Assembly: GCF_002575655.3 (NCBI RefSeq)
Contig: NC_053039.3
Span: 242,956,622 to 243,020,621, forward strand
DNA length: 64,000 bases
Reading direction: 5' to 3'
From: Aegilops tauschii subsp. strangulata
Taxonomy: Eukaryota > Streptophyta > Magnoliopsida > Poales > Poaceae
The notes beneath the pieces are model-generated. The model was not told the origin of the DNA. It worked only from the letters and a program-made list of their open reading frames with translations, and did not search any database. Both the position numbers and the translations under genes were made by a program. Shown piece after piece: positions 33,494 through 44,568 of this stretch. Each line of letters opens with the position of its first letter. The first letter of the stretch is position 1.

Positions 33494-34084
33494 CTAGACA
33501 GCACAGGTATATAATACCTGGCCTAAATGGTCGCCCGCCGATCGATTTTTGTTCCTCATGTCCGGCAGCACGATCACCGGACAGTCGGGAGCCCCGGAGG
33601 TATATGCGGGGTCGACGAAGGTCCTCGCAAGAAAAGGATCCGGCAAGACACCTGCTGTGTACGCCGGCGTCGCCTTCATGGTGGCCTTCATGGGACCCAA
33701 GCGGCGGGGACCTCCCGTGTTCTACTTCTCCTCGATGATGGCGGCAGACGCGGGGGCGCTCGCCACCGACTCGTCGCTCTCCGCGCACCCGGCTTCTGTC
33801 GCTGCTTGCATGGCGCGGCCGCCGGCATGGGAGTCTCGGCCACAGAAACGGGAGACGCGGTATGAGGCGGCGGCGTGGACGGCAGCAACAACGCTCGTGC
33901 GCCGCTCCTCATCGAGCTGGCCTGGAGCGGCAAGTTGCTGAACCGCGTGCCGGCTTGGGGCGGCAACTGGCTCCGTCGGGCGAGGGGAGGGAGGTGGATC
34001 AGCGAGCTGCATAGCTCATATCCGGCGGGCTCGGCGGGCCACCCAGCTGGCTTGGATGCGGAATAACTACTCTTCGTAAGCCAT
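33494..34084 (-). pseudogene. Unrecognised ~196-aa gene with three in-frame stops
   Basis: From ATG at 34,084 one frame runs to TAG at 33,496-33,494. It is interrupted only by TAG (34,069), TGA (34,018) and TAG (33,724). Pieces are MAYEE, then LFRIQASWVARRARRI, then MQLADPPPSPRPTEP to SAAIIEEK, then NTGGPRRLGPMKATMKATPA to GDHLGQVLYTCAV. An upstream 'atttaaat' box (about 34,163-34,172) and a C-rich leader fit a real promoter. The opposite strand also has an ORF (33,549-33,941), but it has no such promoter. The middle is alanine/serine rich; the C-terminal ~60 residues look like a compact conserved region (PDPFLARTFVDPAYTSGAPD). I do not recognise the family. A neighbouring promoter block is shared with 53.3 kb. 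Confidence 0.6.
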
Positions 34085-34162
34085 TGTAAGATTGGACAAA
34101 CTGGTGAAGGAGGAGATAGGGGAGCGGCGAAGGTGTGCGATTCTTGGCCGGCGTTTAGCCTC

Positions 34163-34172
34163 ATTTAAATAG
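34163..34172 (-). promoter_or_regulatory. TATA-like box of the 34,084 pseudogene
   Basis: ATTTAAAT lies about 80 bp upstream of the ATG on the minus strand. Confidence 0.45.
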
Positions 34173-34699
34173 GAGATTAAATAGACGGCGGACGGGAGGA
34201 GCTCGGCCGGCGTTGCGTTTAATGCCGGCCCGGTCATGAACGGACGTGTCTCCAGAGTGGGTTTCTCGGCTTCCACACGGGCAGGTTTCATGGAGGCGTT
34301 TGAATGCGGCAAGGAGGCGTGTTTAGCCGGGCGTGCAACGAGTGGCGCCCTCGATTCTGACGTAGGACAGCGCGTCGTTCTTCCACTGACGTGTGGGCTC
34401 TTTGGGTACATGGCCTGCATGTCAGTGACCCAACGCAGGCAGCGCACAGCTGAGGAACATTTGGTGGGCCAGGGCGGTCAGAAGCAGGCATTTCATAAAC
34501 CGATGATTGTTCATTGAGTGTGACGTCATCCTTTTCATGTAGATAAGCCTACTATGTTGATAGCCCGTTCAATACGTTGTGATTCGTAAAGACCGCTACA
34601 AGCATCAATGTTCTGCTTATCACAGATAAGATTGATTAATACCCGTAACAATCCATGTCCTTAAGAAAGGGTGCATGCACGTATAGGTTGAGCGTGCGT

Positions 34700-34930
34700 C
34701 TTGCGTAGTGTGGTGTGTGCATGCAGGCGTGCGAGTGTTGCGTGCGTGCAAGGGTACGTTTCAGTGTTGCATGCATGTGTGCGTACGTGCGTGTGTTCGT
34801 GAGTGCATGTGTACGCGTCAGTGTTGCACGCCTGCATGCGTGTGTGTGTGTTCATTATGTGTACATTTCAGTGTTGCACGCTTGCATGCGTGTGTGTCTT
34901 GCGTGCGTGCATGTGTACGTGCGGGGTGAG
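34700..34930. repeat. TG-rich minisatellite
   Basis: About three ~50-60-bp units beginning 'tcagtgttgcacgc.tgcatg' (near 34,759, 34,817 and 34,868) within alternating purine-pyrimidine sequence. Confidence 0.75.
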
Positions 34931-35281
34931 GCTACACGTCAGTCAACTGACTTTTTCATCTCTAGTCATTAGATTTTCCAGCTGTTGGATACGAAATCAA
35001 GGGCCTGCAATTTATCATCAAACTCCACCCCCGTGAGCCGCCAGCCACCACCGACCCAGCCGGCCCCCGCCGCCCGCGGCCGGCCCGCGCCGCCACGTCG
35101 CCCCGCCCGCCCTGAAACCACTCCTCACCGCCGGTCCGCCGCCGCACCGGCCATCCCTCTAGCCCCCCCCTGCGCCGAGCTTTTTCTCTTGCGATCCCCA
35201 CCCCACCGCCCAATCAATGCCCCCCCACCGCCGGCGACTGCCAACCAGAGGTCTCATGACTTCGAGTACCCACCGACCACT

Positions 35282-35661
35282 AATTTATTACCATTTCTGT
35301 CCTTCATATACGCGCTGACAGGTGGGCCCTATGGTAATGTGCGCTGCTGAATGTGGACCGTTTGACTGGTCAATTGATCGTGTCATCAACAAATTACAGA
35401 GCTGTATGGTGAGCCAGTGACCGTATGATCACCCTAAAATGTATTTTATTAACACAGTACAGACTCAAACTACCATTTCTTTCTTTCATATACGGGCTGA
35501 CAGGTGGGCCCCACGGTTACGCGCCCCGATGGTGCAACACTAGTTGCGCCATGTGGAACGTTTGACTGGTCAATTGATTGTGTCATCAAAAAAATACAGA
35601 GTTGTACGGGTGAGCCAGTGACCATATAATCATGACATGTATTTTTTTAACACGGTACAGA
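35282..35661. repeat. ~190-bp direct tandem duplication
   Basis: 35,282-35,463 and 35,473-35,661 share 'taccatttct.tc.ttcata', 'gctgacaggtgggccc', 'gtttgactggtcaattgat' and 'gtgagccagtgacc'. A diverged inverted copy lies at about 52,680-52,790. Confidence 0.75.
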
Positions 35662-35936
35662 CGCAAGGGCTCATATATACGCACAAGCACTCACCGCTAT
35701 AAGCGCACACACACAGACCCTACCCCTATGAGCACCTTCGAGAGAGCGGGCCAGCATATGATCTTGAGATTTTACGAAGTCACCATAGGTGCCTCGTAGT
35801 CGAGTGGAACGTCTCCTCCCACTGAACGCACATCGCCGAAAAATACTGAAATTAACCCAGGATAAATGCGAGCACCGGGACTTTAACCCTAGTGGGCTCG
35901 AGAAACCACTGTCCTCCTAACCATCCAACCACATGT
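35641..35936 (-). mobile_element. Au-like tRNA-derived SINE
   Basis: On the minus strand it begins with an A-box-like 'ggttggatggttaggagg', then 'cagtggtttctcgagcccac', and a B box GGGTTAAAGTCCC (35,877-35,890). The body includes 'gaggagacgttccactcgac' and 'gtgctcataggggtagggt'. It ends 'gtctgtaccgtgttaaaaaa'. The layout and 3' end resemble the wheat Au SINE as I remember it. A fragment of the same element is at 3,797. Confidence 0.72.
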
Positions 35937-35939
35937 TGG

Positions 35940-36230
35940 TTAGCATGACAAAATGTATGTGGTGACCGTGATGAGCTTATTCTGAAGTCCAGTGACCATA
36001 TCGTGCTTTCGCTTCAAATACAATGACCGTAAGTGTCATCAACAAAATACGGAGCACGCATCAAATGCAAAGTCCTTCAGTGTCATCAAGAAAATACGGA
36101 GACGTATCATGAGCTAGATACCGTATGATCACCACGAGAATGTATACGGTGACCGTAATGAGCATATTCTGAACTCCAGTGACCGTATAGTGCTTTAGCT
36201 TGAAATACAGTGACCGTCATGCGTGAATGT
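35940..36230. repeat. Degenerate repeats of the 'agtgaccgtat' type
   Basis: Several copies of 'ccagtgaccgtat.gtgctt' and 'gtgtcatcaa.aaaatacgg' between 35,990 and 36,220, related to the tandem duplication at 35.3-35.7 kb. Confidence 0.5.
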
Positions 36231-36479
36231 GTCGTGGGCATGCATACTTTTAGAGGGCCGAGAAATAGTTTGTGTGCGTACGTGAAAGTGGTGTAGAAAG
36301 AGGGGATGTCCAGTGGAGACAAGGAGAGATATGCCCTTTGTTTCTCTTTCCCGTGACTAATATTATAGGAGAATATATAAACATTCACAATGCAGAACAA
36401 ATATTTTTGGATGCATCATGCAATTAACTTTCATGTATAACATTGTACTATTGTATATGCTTATTTTCTTAGTGGCCGA

Positions 36480-36740
36480 TTGCGTGTGTGGTGTGATGGG
36501 CACATCATTTCTAGTTGTGGTGGGTCAACATGACGACTCATGGGTTGGTTCTATCCAGCGCCACATAGGTTGGATCGAGATGCGTTATACGAAGACCCAT
36601 GTGGAGGACTCGGCGTACAACACGAAGATAGCTACCAGAGTCGCGGAGGACTCTATCCCCACTGGTGATAAGCCGACTATATATGATTTGTAACCCTAGG
36701 CCCCGAGTATGTTATAGAAGCTTGGGGGCTAGTTCGTCGA
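36480..36740 (+). mobile_element. Probable gypsy LTR fragment
   Basis: Contains 'gataagccgactatatatg', 'taaccctaggccccg' and 'agcttgggggctag', a string characteristic of Triticeae gypsy LTR promoters as I recall them. The ORF over it (36,418-36,693) is not taken as a gene. No boundaries were found. Confidence 0.45.
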
Positions 36741-38470
36741 TAGTATACACACACGCACAATGCCTGGTATTCACGTGTACTTTGTACACACCCCTATCAC
36801 TAATATACAGTACCAGGAGTAGGCTTTTTCCTCAACTGCAAGGGTCCGAACTAGGGTAAAACTTTGCCTCGTATTACCATCCAGCCTAACAGTCAGGGAT
36901 ATCCTACCGAATGATATGATGGAATCATATCTGCCAACTACTAAGAGAGAGGTGTGTCTGGGGAGGCAATGTGTGCGAGAAAGGCCTAAAGATAATGTGT
37001 GTGCAGGAGACACGTAGGCACATATATGTGCGTATAGAGGGCTAGTAGAGACCGTGTGTGTGTATATATGCATGTGAGAGAAATAGTGTTTTCCAACTGA
37101 GATTAGTGAAAAGAGTGGTACATAGTAGTCAGAAAGAGAGAGAGAGATAGAGAGAGAGCATGTGCGTGAGACTCCCCGACACCCTGAGAGAGATTGTGAG
37201 CATGTGTCAAAGAGAAATGCCGATGCATATAAAGTGTGTGCACTTATGTGGTAGATAGAGAGATATATAGCGCGTTTGTGAGAATGGGCCGAGGCATAGT
37301 GCATCTACGTGTAAAAGGCAGTTCTACGCATTAAATTAAAATATAAATGGCATTATTATTTTTGGATGAGATCATGAATTTTGCAAATTGCGTATGGACA
37401 AAAATCGGTCTATCAGACACCCATACTCTTTTGAATTCTAGCATGTGCATGTGTTTATTTCATATTATCAATCCATAGAGTGAGAGCGGTTTGAAATACA
37501 CGCAATGGATGCTTTCACAATTCATATATAAACATTAATTAGTGCACTCCAAGTTGTTAGTGTGAAGCACTTTATACATTTGTCACTTGCATGGATATAT
37601 TCCAAATTGCTAGCTACGAAATAGAATACATGTCGAATTCAACATAAAGGGGGTTTCGAAGATTTGAATTCATAGGAAGTGCATTCATCTATTTGAACCC
37701 GAGATAATGGCATTTGTAAATCAGATGTAAAAGGGGGCATCAATCTTTGTTGTGCGTTTGAACATGCTATATATATTCATACGCATGTCTAACTTTTTTT
37801 TGCAACCAAGGAGATTATATCTGGAACCATGCATGAACTGAGGTAAGTTGCATATTTTTTAATATATACTCGTGTACAATGTATATTCAAATGTACCACC
37901 TCCATTCCAAAATAATCGTAGCTTTAGGATTTTCAAGAGTAAAGATTTGTGAAGTTTGACAAATCCTGAATGTTCAATTCAAGAGAACCGAAAACGTTAA
38001 TGCTTCTGCTCCTGAATGTTCAAGTCCACCAGGGTAGGTTTGTAACTTCACCAAGACGCCAGTCTCAACCGCCTCCGAGAAGCATTCATACGCCATGGGC
38101 GCCTAAACACCCATGCGCTCGGCCGAAATCTATCCCGCCCACATTTGGGACAACTGAGATTACTGTCCTACCCCCAACCCGCAATATGTCTGAAATTTTA
38201 GATGGGGGCAAAGTTTGTAACTTTCCCCAAATTTCAAACAAAGGCGTCCCAAACCGAAACATTGTTCCCCTTAGTTCCCGGCCTCCCTCCGTTTCCCCAT
38301 TCATACTCCGTGGGCGCCAAAACGCCCTCTCCACCAGTCGTGAAATCCCAGCCTCCTCCGTCCTCCACCCCATAGCGCCCAATCCACCGCCGCCCAACTC
38401 CATCACGCCGGAGCCGGTACCCCGACGTCGTCGTCCAACGCAACCGCAACCGCAATGCCCTCAAGGACTT
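36740..38470. repeat. Long inverted repeat, left arm
   Basis: Order: GA-rich low-complexity array (36,950-37,310), AT-rich part (37,320-37,900), then GC-rich part (38,035-38,440). The GC-rich part is a clear inverted copy of 45,410-45,870 through 'ggtaggtttgtaa', 'gtgggcgccaaaac' and 'taccccgacg'. The AT-rich part pairs more weakly with 46,080-46,270. An element with long terminal inverted repeats (Mutator-like or foldback) is possible, but termini and target duplications were not found. Confidence 0.65.
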
Positions 38471-38691
38471 AGCAACTGAAGCCGAGGTAGAGCTGCCTCC
38501 ACGACGCCGACGCCGACGTGCGCCGTACCAGAACCACTCCGACCACGCCGGCCTGCGCTTCACTACTGCTGCTCCACTATCGCAACCATCCACCGCACCG
38601 GAGCTGTTCCCGCTACGCCGTCGTTCGCCACCTCGGATCTGCTTCCCCGCCGCCGATAGATGGCCACCGCACCACACTAAACAACTTGGCC

Positions 38692-40903
38692 ATGGGTTCG
38701 TCCAAGGCTGCACCGTCCTCCACAACTTCTCGTTTCCGGCGAACCACAAGAAGATCGTTGGAAAAACAGATGGAGGACACAACACTGCCAGCAGAAAGAG
38801 GTACTCCTCTTCCCATATTCGTGCAAACCTTACGTCTCTGCTCACACCGTATTCATCCCACGAAAGAAACTAGTTGAGCGCTTCTTACTGCATCTTCTTC
38901 GTGATACTAAATGCACAAGGTTTCCTTCCTTTACTATTTCACCTTTGCTAGAGGTCAGTAGCCCACCTGGATTTCAATTCAGGGTCAGTCGAACCGCAAT
39001 TAAAAGAAGCAACACCCGCTTAGGCATGCGGAGCACCTAGTCCGCCTGTTCGCCGGGGAAGCGACGCATCGGTGTCTATCATAGGGGTGTGGGGCGCAGG
39101 AGCTGCTTGCGCCCGATCTGGAGGTCGGCGGGGCTTGAATGGATTGCCGGGGGCGGTGCCAAGCACGGCGGTGCGGTGAGGTCGAGGGGAGGGCGCGGGC
39201 AGGGGACTGGGCCGGTGGTCGTTGTCGTTTCAAGGAAGATCGTCAACACCGACTGGCTGGAGGTAGATGAAGGCGATCTGCCCGTTCTTTGTACATCGGA
39301 CGGTGCAGAAAAAATGGACTGACCTATTTGTTTTCAGTCGAATGTTATTTTCATAGAATCCTGTAGTAATTTAGTGTGCCATGCATGTTGTAGAGCTATC
39401 ATATGTCTCCTGTCATTTATTTCTCACCGACCTGCTATCTGCTACCTTTACACTGTACTAATTGTGCACACACTTCACCCATACTCACACTATCGTTTTT
39501 TTATGCATGGGTATTTCACACTCTGACGCAGTGTTGATGAATGCTGAAAAGAAAAGGCAGAAGTCGCTCCAGTGTAATTCGAAGATAAGCACTAAGCGTT
39601 TCAGCGCTCTAAAGGATGCAGTGTCAGCAGTTGGAGACAGTAAACGTAGCTCTACAGTTTATGATCTCAATTGCCACACACAACCATCCCAGGTGCTTGC
39701 TTTAACTTCGCTCTGTCAAATGTGGTTGCATGTTGCATATGGTGTCTAGCTTGTATTGCTTCCAATTTGGTTAAATTGCATCTGCTTACTTTACACATTA
39801 TACCTTTGATAATGACATGCCTTCCTGTTTTTGATACATACTCCCTTCGTTCGGAATTACTCGTCCAAGAAATGAATGTATCTAGATGTATTTTAGTTGT
39901 ATATACATCCATTTTTGTGACAAGTAATTCCGAACGGAGGGAGTACTACATATGTCTATTAACCATGTGCGTACATCAAACTAATGCTCTTTTGTATCCC
40001 TCGTCAATCACTTATGATGGGACAGTCACCCAGGTGGGTTATTGTGAGACGCCATACTCGTTTAAAGAGTGCAGTGTCATCCTCCCCACATGATTCTCAA
40101 GAAACAGCAAGGCTAAATGAAGATAGTCAACGTAGCTCTCTAGTTGATGACCGCAATTCCCCCACACCACCATCACAGGTGCTTGCTCTAACTTCGCAGT
40201 GTGATATGTGGTTGCATGTTGCATACGGTGTCTAGCTTGTAATGCTTCTAATTAGGGTAAATTGCATCTGCTTAGTTTACACATTATACATGTGAATATG
40301 ACATGCCTTCCTATTTTTGGTACACACTACATCTATGTGTTAACCTTGTTCTTACATGAAACTACCTCTCTTCTGTATCCTGCATCAATCACTTACGATG
40401 AGTCACCTTTATTCGTTGCATATTGCATATTATTTCTAGCGTGTTGCCATGTATTGCTTCTAATTTGGTCAAATACATTTGTTAGGGCACCCTTTTAATT
40501 TGGCAGAGTGATATTGGTTTCATCTTTCATATGGTTTCTAGCTTGCATTGATTCTAACAAGTTCAAGCACCTTGTGCTTAGTTTACACTTTATACATCAT
40601 ACATGTCAATATGTCACGCCGTCCTGTTTTTCATACATATTCCATCCTCCTATCATGCGGCTGCCTTACATGAAAGTAGTGTTCGTCAGTATCATGCATC
40701 AATGAGTTCTGAAGAGCAAATTTTATTCCTTTTTCTTGTGGGTTTGACTTGACAAGGCAAAATCAAGAGAGGAAGGAAAAGAGTAAGGAAGACGATGATG
40801 GTGTCCTCTGCAGCAACGTAAACGGAGCATCTGTACCGATTCTCCTTGTACTGATAGTGCATTACAAGTTCCAAGTCTCTGCTCCCCTACTCCACCATCC
40901 AAG
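38692..40903 (+). CDS. Gene with tandemly duplicated exon-intron modules, unrecognised
   Basis: A first exon 38,692-38,800 (MGSSKAAPSSTTSRFRRTTR, ending AERG with donor GTACTC) is in phase with an exon 39,532-39,692 (acceptor GACGCAG). That exon encodes LMNAEKKRQKSLQC to STVYDLNCHTQPSQ. The intron start 'gtgcttgctttaacttcgc' recurs after 40,178 and after 40,903, each time following a similar exon end (TPTPPSQ-like). The second exon encodes ARLNEDSQRSSLVDDRNSPT, but its acceptor and phase are unclear. Exons are basic and serine/threonine rich, with no domain I recognise. The gene lies inside the long inverted repeat and runs into the CACTA start at 41,000, so it is probably truncated. It may be carried by the surrounding element. 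Confidence 0.4.
39841..39943. mobile_element. Stowaway MITE, 103 bp
   Basis: Ends CTCCCTTCGTTCGGAATTAC and GTAATTCCGAACGGAGGGAG with TA on both sides (39,839-39,840 and 39,944-39,945). It sits in an intron of the exon-duplicated gene. It is the same type and length as the MITE at 59,316. Confidence 0.92.
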
Positions 40904-41440
40904 GTGCTTGCTCTAACTTGGCAGTGTGATATCTGGTTGCATGTTGCATATGGTGTCTAGCTTGTATTGCTCCTAATTAGTGTAAACTGCATCTGCTTAC
41001 ACTACAAAAAAATACACTTCCGTGATGATACGTGTTTGTCACAGTAGGTCGCGTTTTTTGTCATGCATGTACATCCATGACAAATTTATGACAGAATCAA
41101 GATAGTCATACCTGTGCTATCGTAGAAGTGTTCCATGACATTACCAAAATTATCATCACGGAAGTGTCCACTTCCATGACGATAAATCACGCGTCACATA
41201 AGTGCTTTCGTCAAGGGTGACCGACACGTGGCATCCACCATAACGGAACGCCGTTAAGCTATCGGGTCGGGTTTTGGATCCGATAACCCGTTAACAGCCC
41301 CGACCAATGGGGATTTTCCACGTGTAAAATCATCATTGGCTGGAGGAGACACGTGTCAGGTCCGCGTTGGCACAGGTGTCACTCATCCAATGGGCGAGAC
41401 ACACCTATGATATGTTGACACGTGGACCGGCCCATCAAGT

Positions 41441-41760
41441 TTAAATGGGCCGGCCCAACTGAAGGCCCACAAAATTTTGCGGACCATAATGGGCCGGCCC
41501 AGCTAAAGGCCCACGAGATTTTGCGGACCATAATGGGCTGGCCCAGCTAAAGGCCCACAAGATTTTGCGGGCCATAATGGGCCGGCCCAGGTAAAGGCCC
41601 ACAAGATTTTTGTGTGCCATAATGGGCCGGCCCAGGTAAAGGCCCACAAGTTCTTGCGGATCATAATGGGCCGGCCCAGCTAAAGGCCCACGAGATTTCG
41701 CCGACATTAATGGGCCGGCCCAGCTGTAGGCCCACAAGATTTTGAGGACCCTAGTAGGCC
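41441..41760. repeat. Seven tandem 44-bp GGGCCGGCCC repeats
   Basis: Units 'aatgggccggcccag.taaa' then 'ggcccac.agattttgcgga' start near 41,444, 41,490, 41,533, 41,577, 41,622, 41,666 and 41,709. They resemble subterminal repeats of CACTA elements. The ORF they create on the minus strand is an artefact. Confidence 0.92.
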
Positions 41761-42639
41761 GGCCCATTAACTGGCTGCCATGTTTTGGGCCAAATGCTGG
41801 CCCATATTTGATCCGGTCCATTAATGGCCTGCCACGCTCCGGGCCTAATAGTGGCCCATATGAGATCCGGCCTGTTAAAAGCCTACCACGTTCTGGGCCA
41901 AATTACGGCCCAGATCAGGTCCGGCCCTTTAAGAGGCTTTGGGCTCAATTATGGCCCATATCAGATTCGGCCCGTCAACTGGACACTATGCTTTTGGGCC
42001 CACTTGCTAAAGGCCCACTTAGTAATTCGGCCTGATATTAGTTTTGGCGTGTTAAGGGCCCGTTTAACATTTCGGCCCTATATTAATTTCGGCCTGTTAA
42101 AAGCCCGTCATATAGTTGGGCATAACTACGGCCCGGTTTGCATCCGGCCTGCTCGCAGCCGATATCTGATTGGGCCAAACAAGGACCGAGAAAATTTTGG
42201 CATGTTAAAAGCCCGTGATTTGATTCGCACAATCATGGGCCAGGGTTCATTTCGGGCTGGTGCCGGCCCGTGAGCTGTTCGGCATGTTTCAGGCCCAACC
42301 TACATCGTGATTGCATGACGGACCGATTATGTACCGTAATTTTACGGTTTGGCCGGTTTACTACGAAGACATGATATATATACAGTAAAATAACTACAGC
42401 ATCGTGAATAAGAAAAAACCTAGACTATACAATAAAGAAATTACGGCATATTACATCCACTGGGCATCAAAGTTTGCCACTATGATAATAAAGCACAAGC
42501 AGACAACAGATTACATACACTGGGCATCAAAGATCACCACCAGTGCAAATAAACACGCCGACAAAATAATATACAAAACCGACAACACTTCAATAGAGTT
42601 CAAGAAAGGTTAGCCCTGCTGGGGAGCTGCAGCGCAAGC

Positions 42640-43080
42640 AGCTGAGCAAGATGATGAGACTGCGCTTGTTCAACACTTATATCTTCCTCACTCTGAAAGA
42701 TAAACAAGCAGACAGATGATAGGTTTTGCACATAAAAGTATCAGTGCTGACAATTCATCACATTTCTTACTGACGAATAAAGTGACACAGTTTAAAATTG
42801 CATTAACACAATATGGTATTGTTCAGGTCAAGACATGGCAGGAAATGACATTGTGAAGGAGTTGGCAGCTTCACGACACCACTGGATTACAGATCAAGAA
42901 CTCATAAGTATCAATGGTTACTGTGCTGTCAATTTATACCATTTCAGATTGGCAAATAAAGAGACGGTTTAAATAATAGTAGAATGATATGACATTGTTC
43001 ATAGTTAAGACATTGCAGAATATGACATTGTGATGTAGTGGGTAGGTTCACCACACCACTGGATTACGGATGAAGAACAG
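42640..43080. repeat. ~185-bp direct duplication inside the CACTA interior
   Basis: 42,725-42,900 and 42,905-43,080 share 'aagtatca.tg.tgctg.caa', 'gacattgttca', 'ggcagcttcac/gtaggttcac' and 'gacaccactggattac'. The minus strand around 42,690-42,610 reads SEEDISVEQAQSHHLAQLLA, possibly the 3' end of a transposon ORF. Confidence 0.6.
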
Positions 43081-43429
43081 AAGCATACATGCAGTGCAAA
43101 AGAAGATCACTTGCTCTGTATAGTTTAATTTACATGGTATGAAGAAGGAACTTGGTTGTACAACTGAAAACTTAAATTGAGAAAGGACAAACTTTTGTTT
43201 ATGAACTACATAATAAACTTTAAACAAGCAATTTGATGCAAACACCAAAAATAAACAGCTGTTGCAGTCATGCCTAACCAAATATATACAACAAAGTTTG
43301 AAGGCTTGAGATGGACAAACTTACATTATTGGTGAAGACAGGCTCTATAAAGGCCTTGTCCATGCTGATGGGGGGCAATTCAAGAAGTTTACCACAGAAT
43401 CTTCTTCAAAAGCATTGCCTTTATTCTAC

Positions 43430-43930
43430 ATTTTGTTAAGAGTAAATATAGATGTGATAATATGCGAAAAAATGGAGAATATTTAAGATAAGATGAAGAG
43501 TGATGCTACATAACCAAGTAGCTATAAATGTAAGTGCAGCGATACAGGCAAAAGGTACAACCAAGAGAAATGCACAGCTAAACTTCTTCAGTACCAACCT
43601 TATGGTAAGAGTAAATATAGATCTGATGTGTAGAAAATGGAGGGCAAAGGAAAATAAGCTGCAGAGTAATGGTACATGAACAACTACCTATCATTATAAG
43701 TACACTGATAAAGGACAGCATGTACTTACAAGAACAATGCAGAGCTAAAAAAACATTGGCATTGGATATATTCTACACTAATGTAACCATTCATACAGAT
43801 CAGATAATTTGGAGCGAACAATTGATAAGCAAGCTATCATGCATACTGCTGTCACAGAATGAACGAGGTATGTATGCAAGTATAGTGATACAGGACAACA
43901 GGTACTAACAAGAGCAAAGCAGCGGGCAGC
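43430..43930. repeat. Three ~170-bp tandem units inside the CACTA interior
   Basis: Units starting near 43,436, 43,606 and 43,770 share 'agagtaaatatagat', 'gataca.gaca.caggtac' and 'aagag.aa.gca.agcta'. They probably reflect duplicated exon-intron segments. Confidence 0.55.
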
Positions 43931-44267
43931 ATATTTGCGATATCCTGTCGTTCTTGTCAAACCGGAATTCTTCTTCGAGCAGATTTCCTGCAAAAAAGAT
44001 CCGTAAGGCACATGCGGAAAAGTAGAAGTTCAAATTGTCATGTGATTTCATAGACAGTACCTCATCCTGGGAACGAGACCAGTGCATAACAAGGTTTTTC
44101 CATTCAATGTCTTCTAAATTTAGCATAGGAGACTTCACCAGAAATTTGTTTATAGACTTGCCATCAAAGTGAAGGTGCGGTACTGTTAATATCAGTGTAA
44201 CTCTCAAAGGCGACATAGCTCCCCGCATTTCCTTGCTATTCTTATAGGATTCAAGTGGGCAGGCCAC
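43905..44267 (-). CDS. Possible transposon-encoded reading frame
   Basis: Open for 120 codons, including VTLILTVPHLHFDGKSINKF and LEDIEWKNLVMHWSRSQDE. The tryptophan-centred stretch W..LV.HW is reminiscent of plant En/Spm-type transposon proteins, but the match is weak. The start is not a confident ATG, and a donor-like site lies near 44,060. It lies in the CACTA interior on the minus strand. Alternatives are a chance ORF or a captured exon. Confidence 0.3.
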   Translation of the reverse strand: MACPLESYKNSKEMRGAMSPLRVTLILTVPHLHFDGKSINKFLVKSPMLNLEDIEWKNLVMHWSRSQDEVLSMKSHDNLNFYFSACALRIFFAGNLLEEEFRFDKNDRISQICCPLLCSC

Positions 44268-44408
44268 TACAAATCCTATTCCTATGTTTACAAGATCCTA
44301 CGAATCAAAGAGGCTCAAAGTGTCCATCACAACCGACCGTATAGACCTCTACACTGCAAATGTCCCTGCTCATCTTCAGTACAAGGAACATACTATACTA
44401 CTATCATA

Positions 44409-44568
44409 CTCCCTCCCTTTCCAAAATATAAGTCTTGGTAGAGATTTCCACTATGGATCACATACAGATGTATCCAGATACATTTTAGAGTGTAGATTCA
44501 CTCATTTTGCTCCATATGTAGTCCATGGTGGAATCTATACAAAGACTTGTATTTAGGAACGGAGAGAG
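44409..44568. mobile_element. Stowaway-type MITE, 160 bp
   Basis: Left end CTCCCTCCCTTTCCAAAATA then TAAGTCTT; right end AAGACTTGTATTTAGGAACG then GAGAGAG; TA on both sides (44,407-44,408 and 44,569-44,570). Confidence 0.85.

Larger units (their letters stand above)
41000..44270. mobile_element. CACTA element with GGCC-rich subterminal repeats, right end not found
   Basis: The left terminus is CACTACAAAAAAATACACTT at 41,000, preceded by TTA. Subterminal 'catgacg/tatgaca' motifs run to 41,200. Seven 44-bp GGGCCGGCCC repeats follow (41,441-41,760), then degenerate ~55-60-bp units to about 42,300. The interior (42,320-44,270) is AT-rich with internal duplications and minus-strand coding remnants. 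The matching TGTAGTG end was not found, so the right limit is approximate. The interrupted host sequence left of 41,000 is a copy of the intron repeat at 39,770 and 40,255. Confidence 0.75.

Noticed and set aside
33549..33941. 130-codon plus-strand ORF opposite the 34,084 pseudogene
   Set aside because: The minus strand has the TATA box, leader and a longer consistent frame; the plus ORF is best explained as its shadow.
41441..41821. 126-codon minus-strand ORF
   Set aside because: Translation of the 44-bp GGGCCGGCCC tandem repeat; periodic and without coding context.
41430..42300. CRISPR-like array
   Set aside because: Repeats are contiguous without unique spacers, and the sequence context is a plant transposon.
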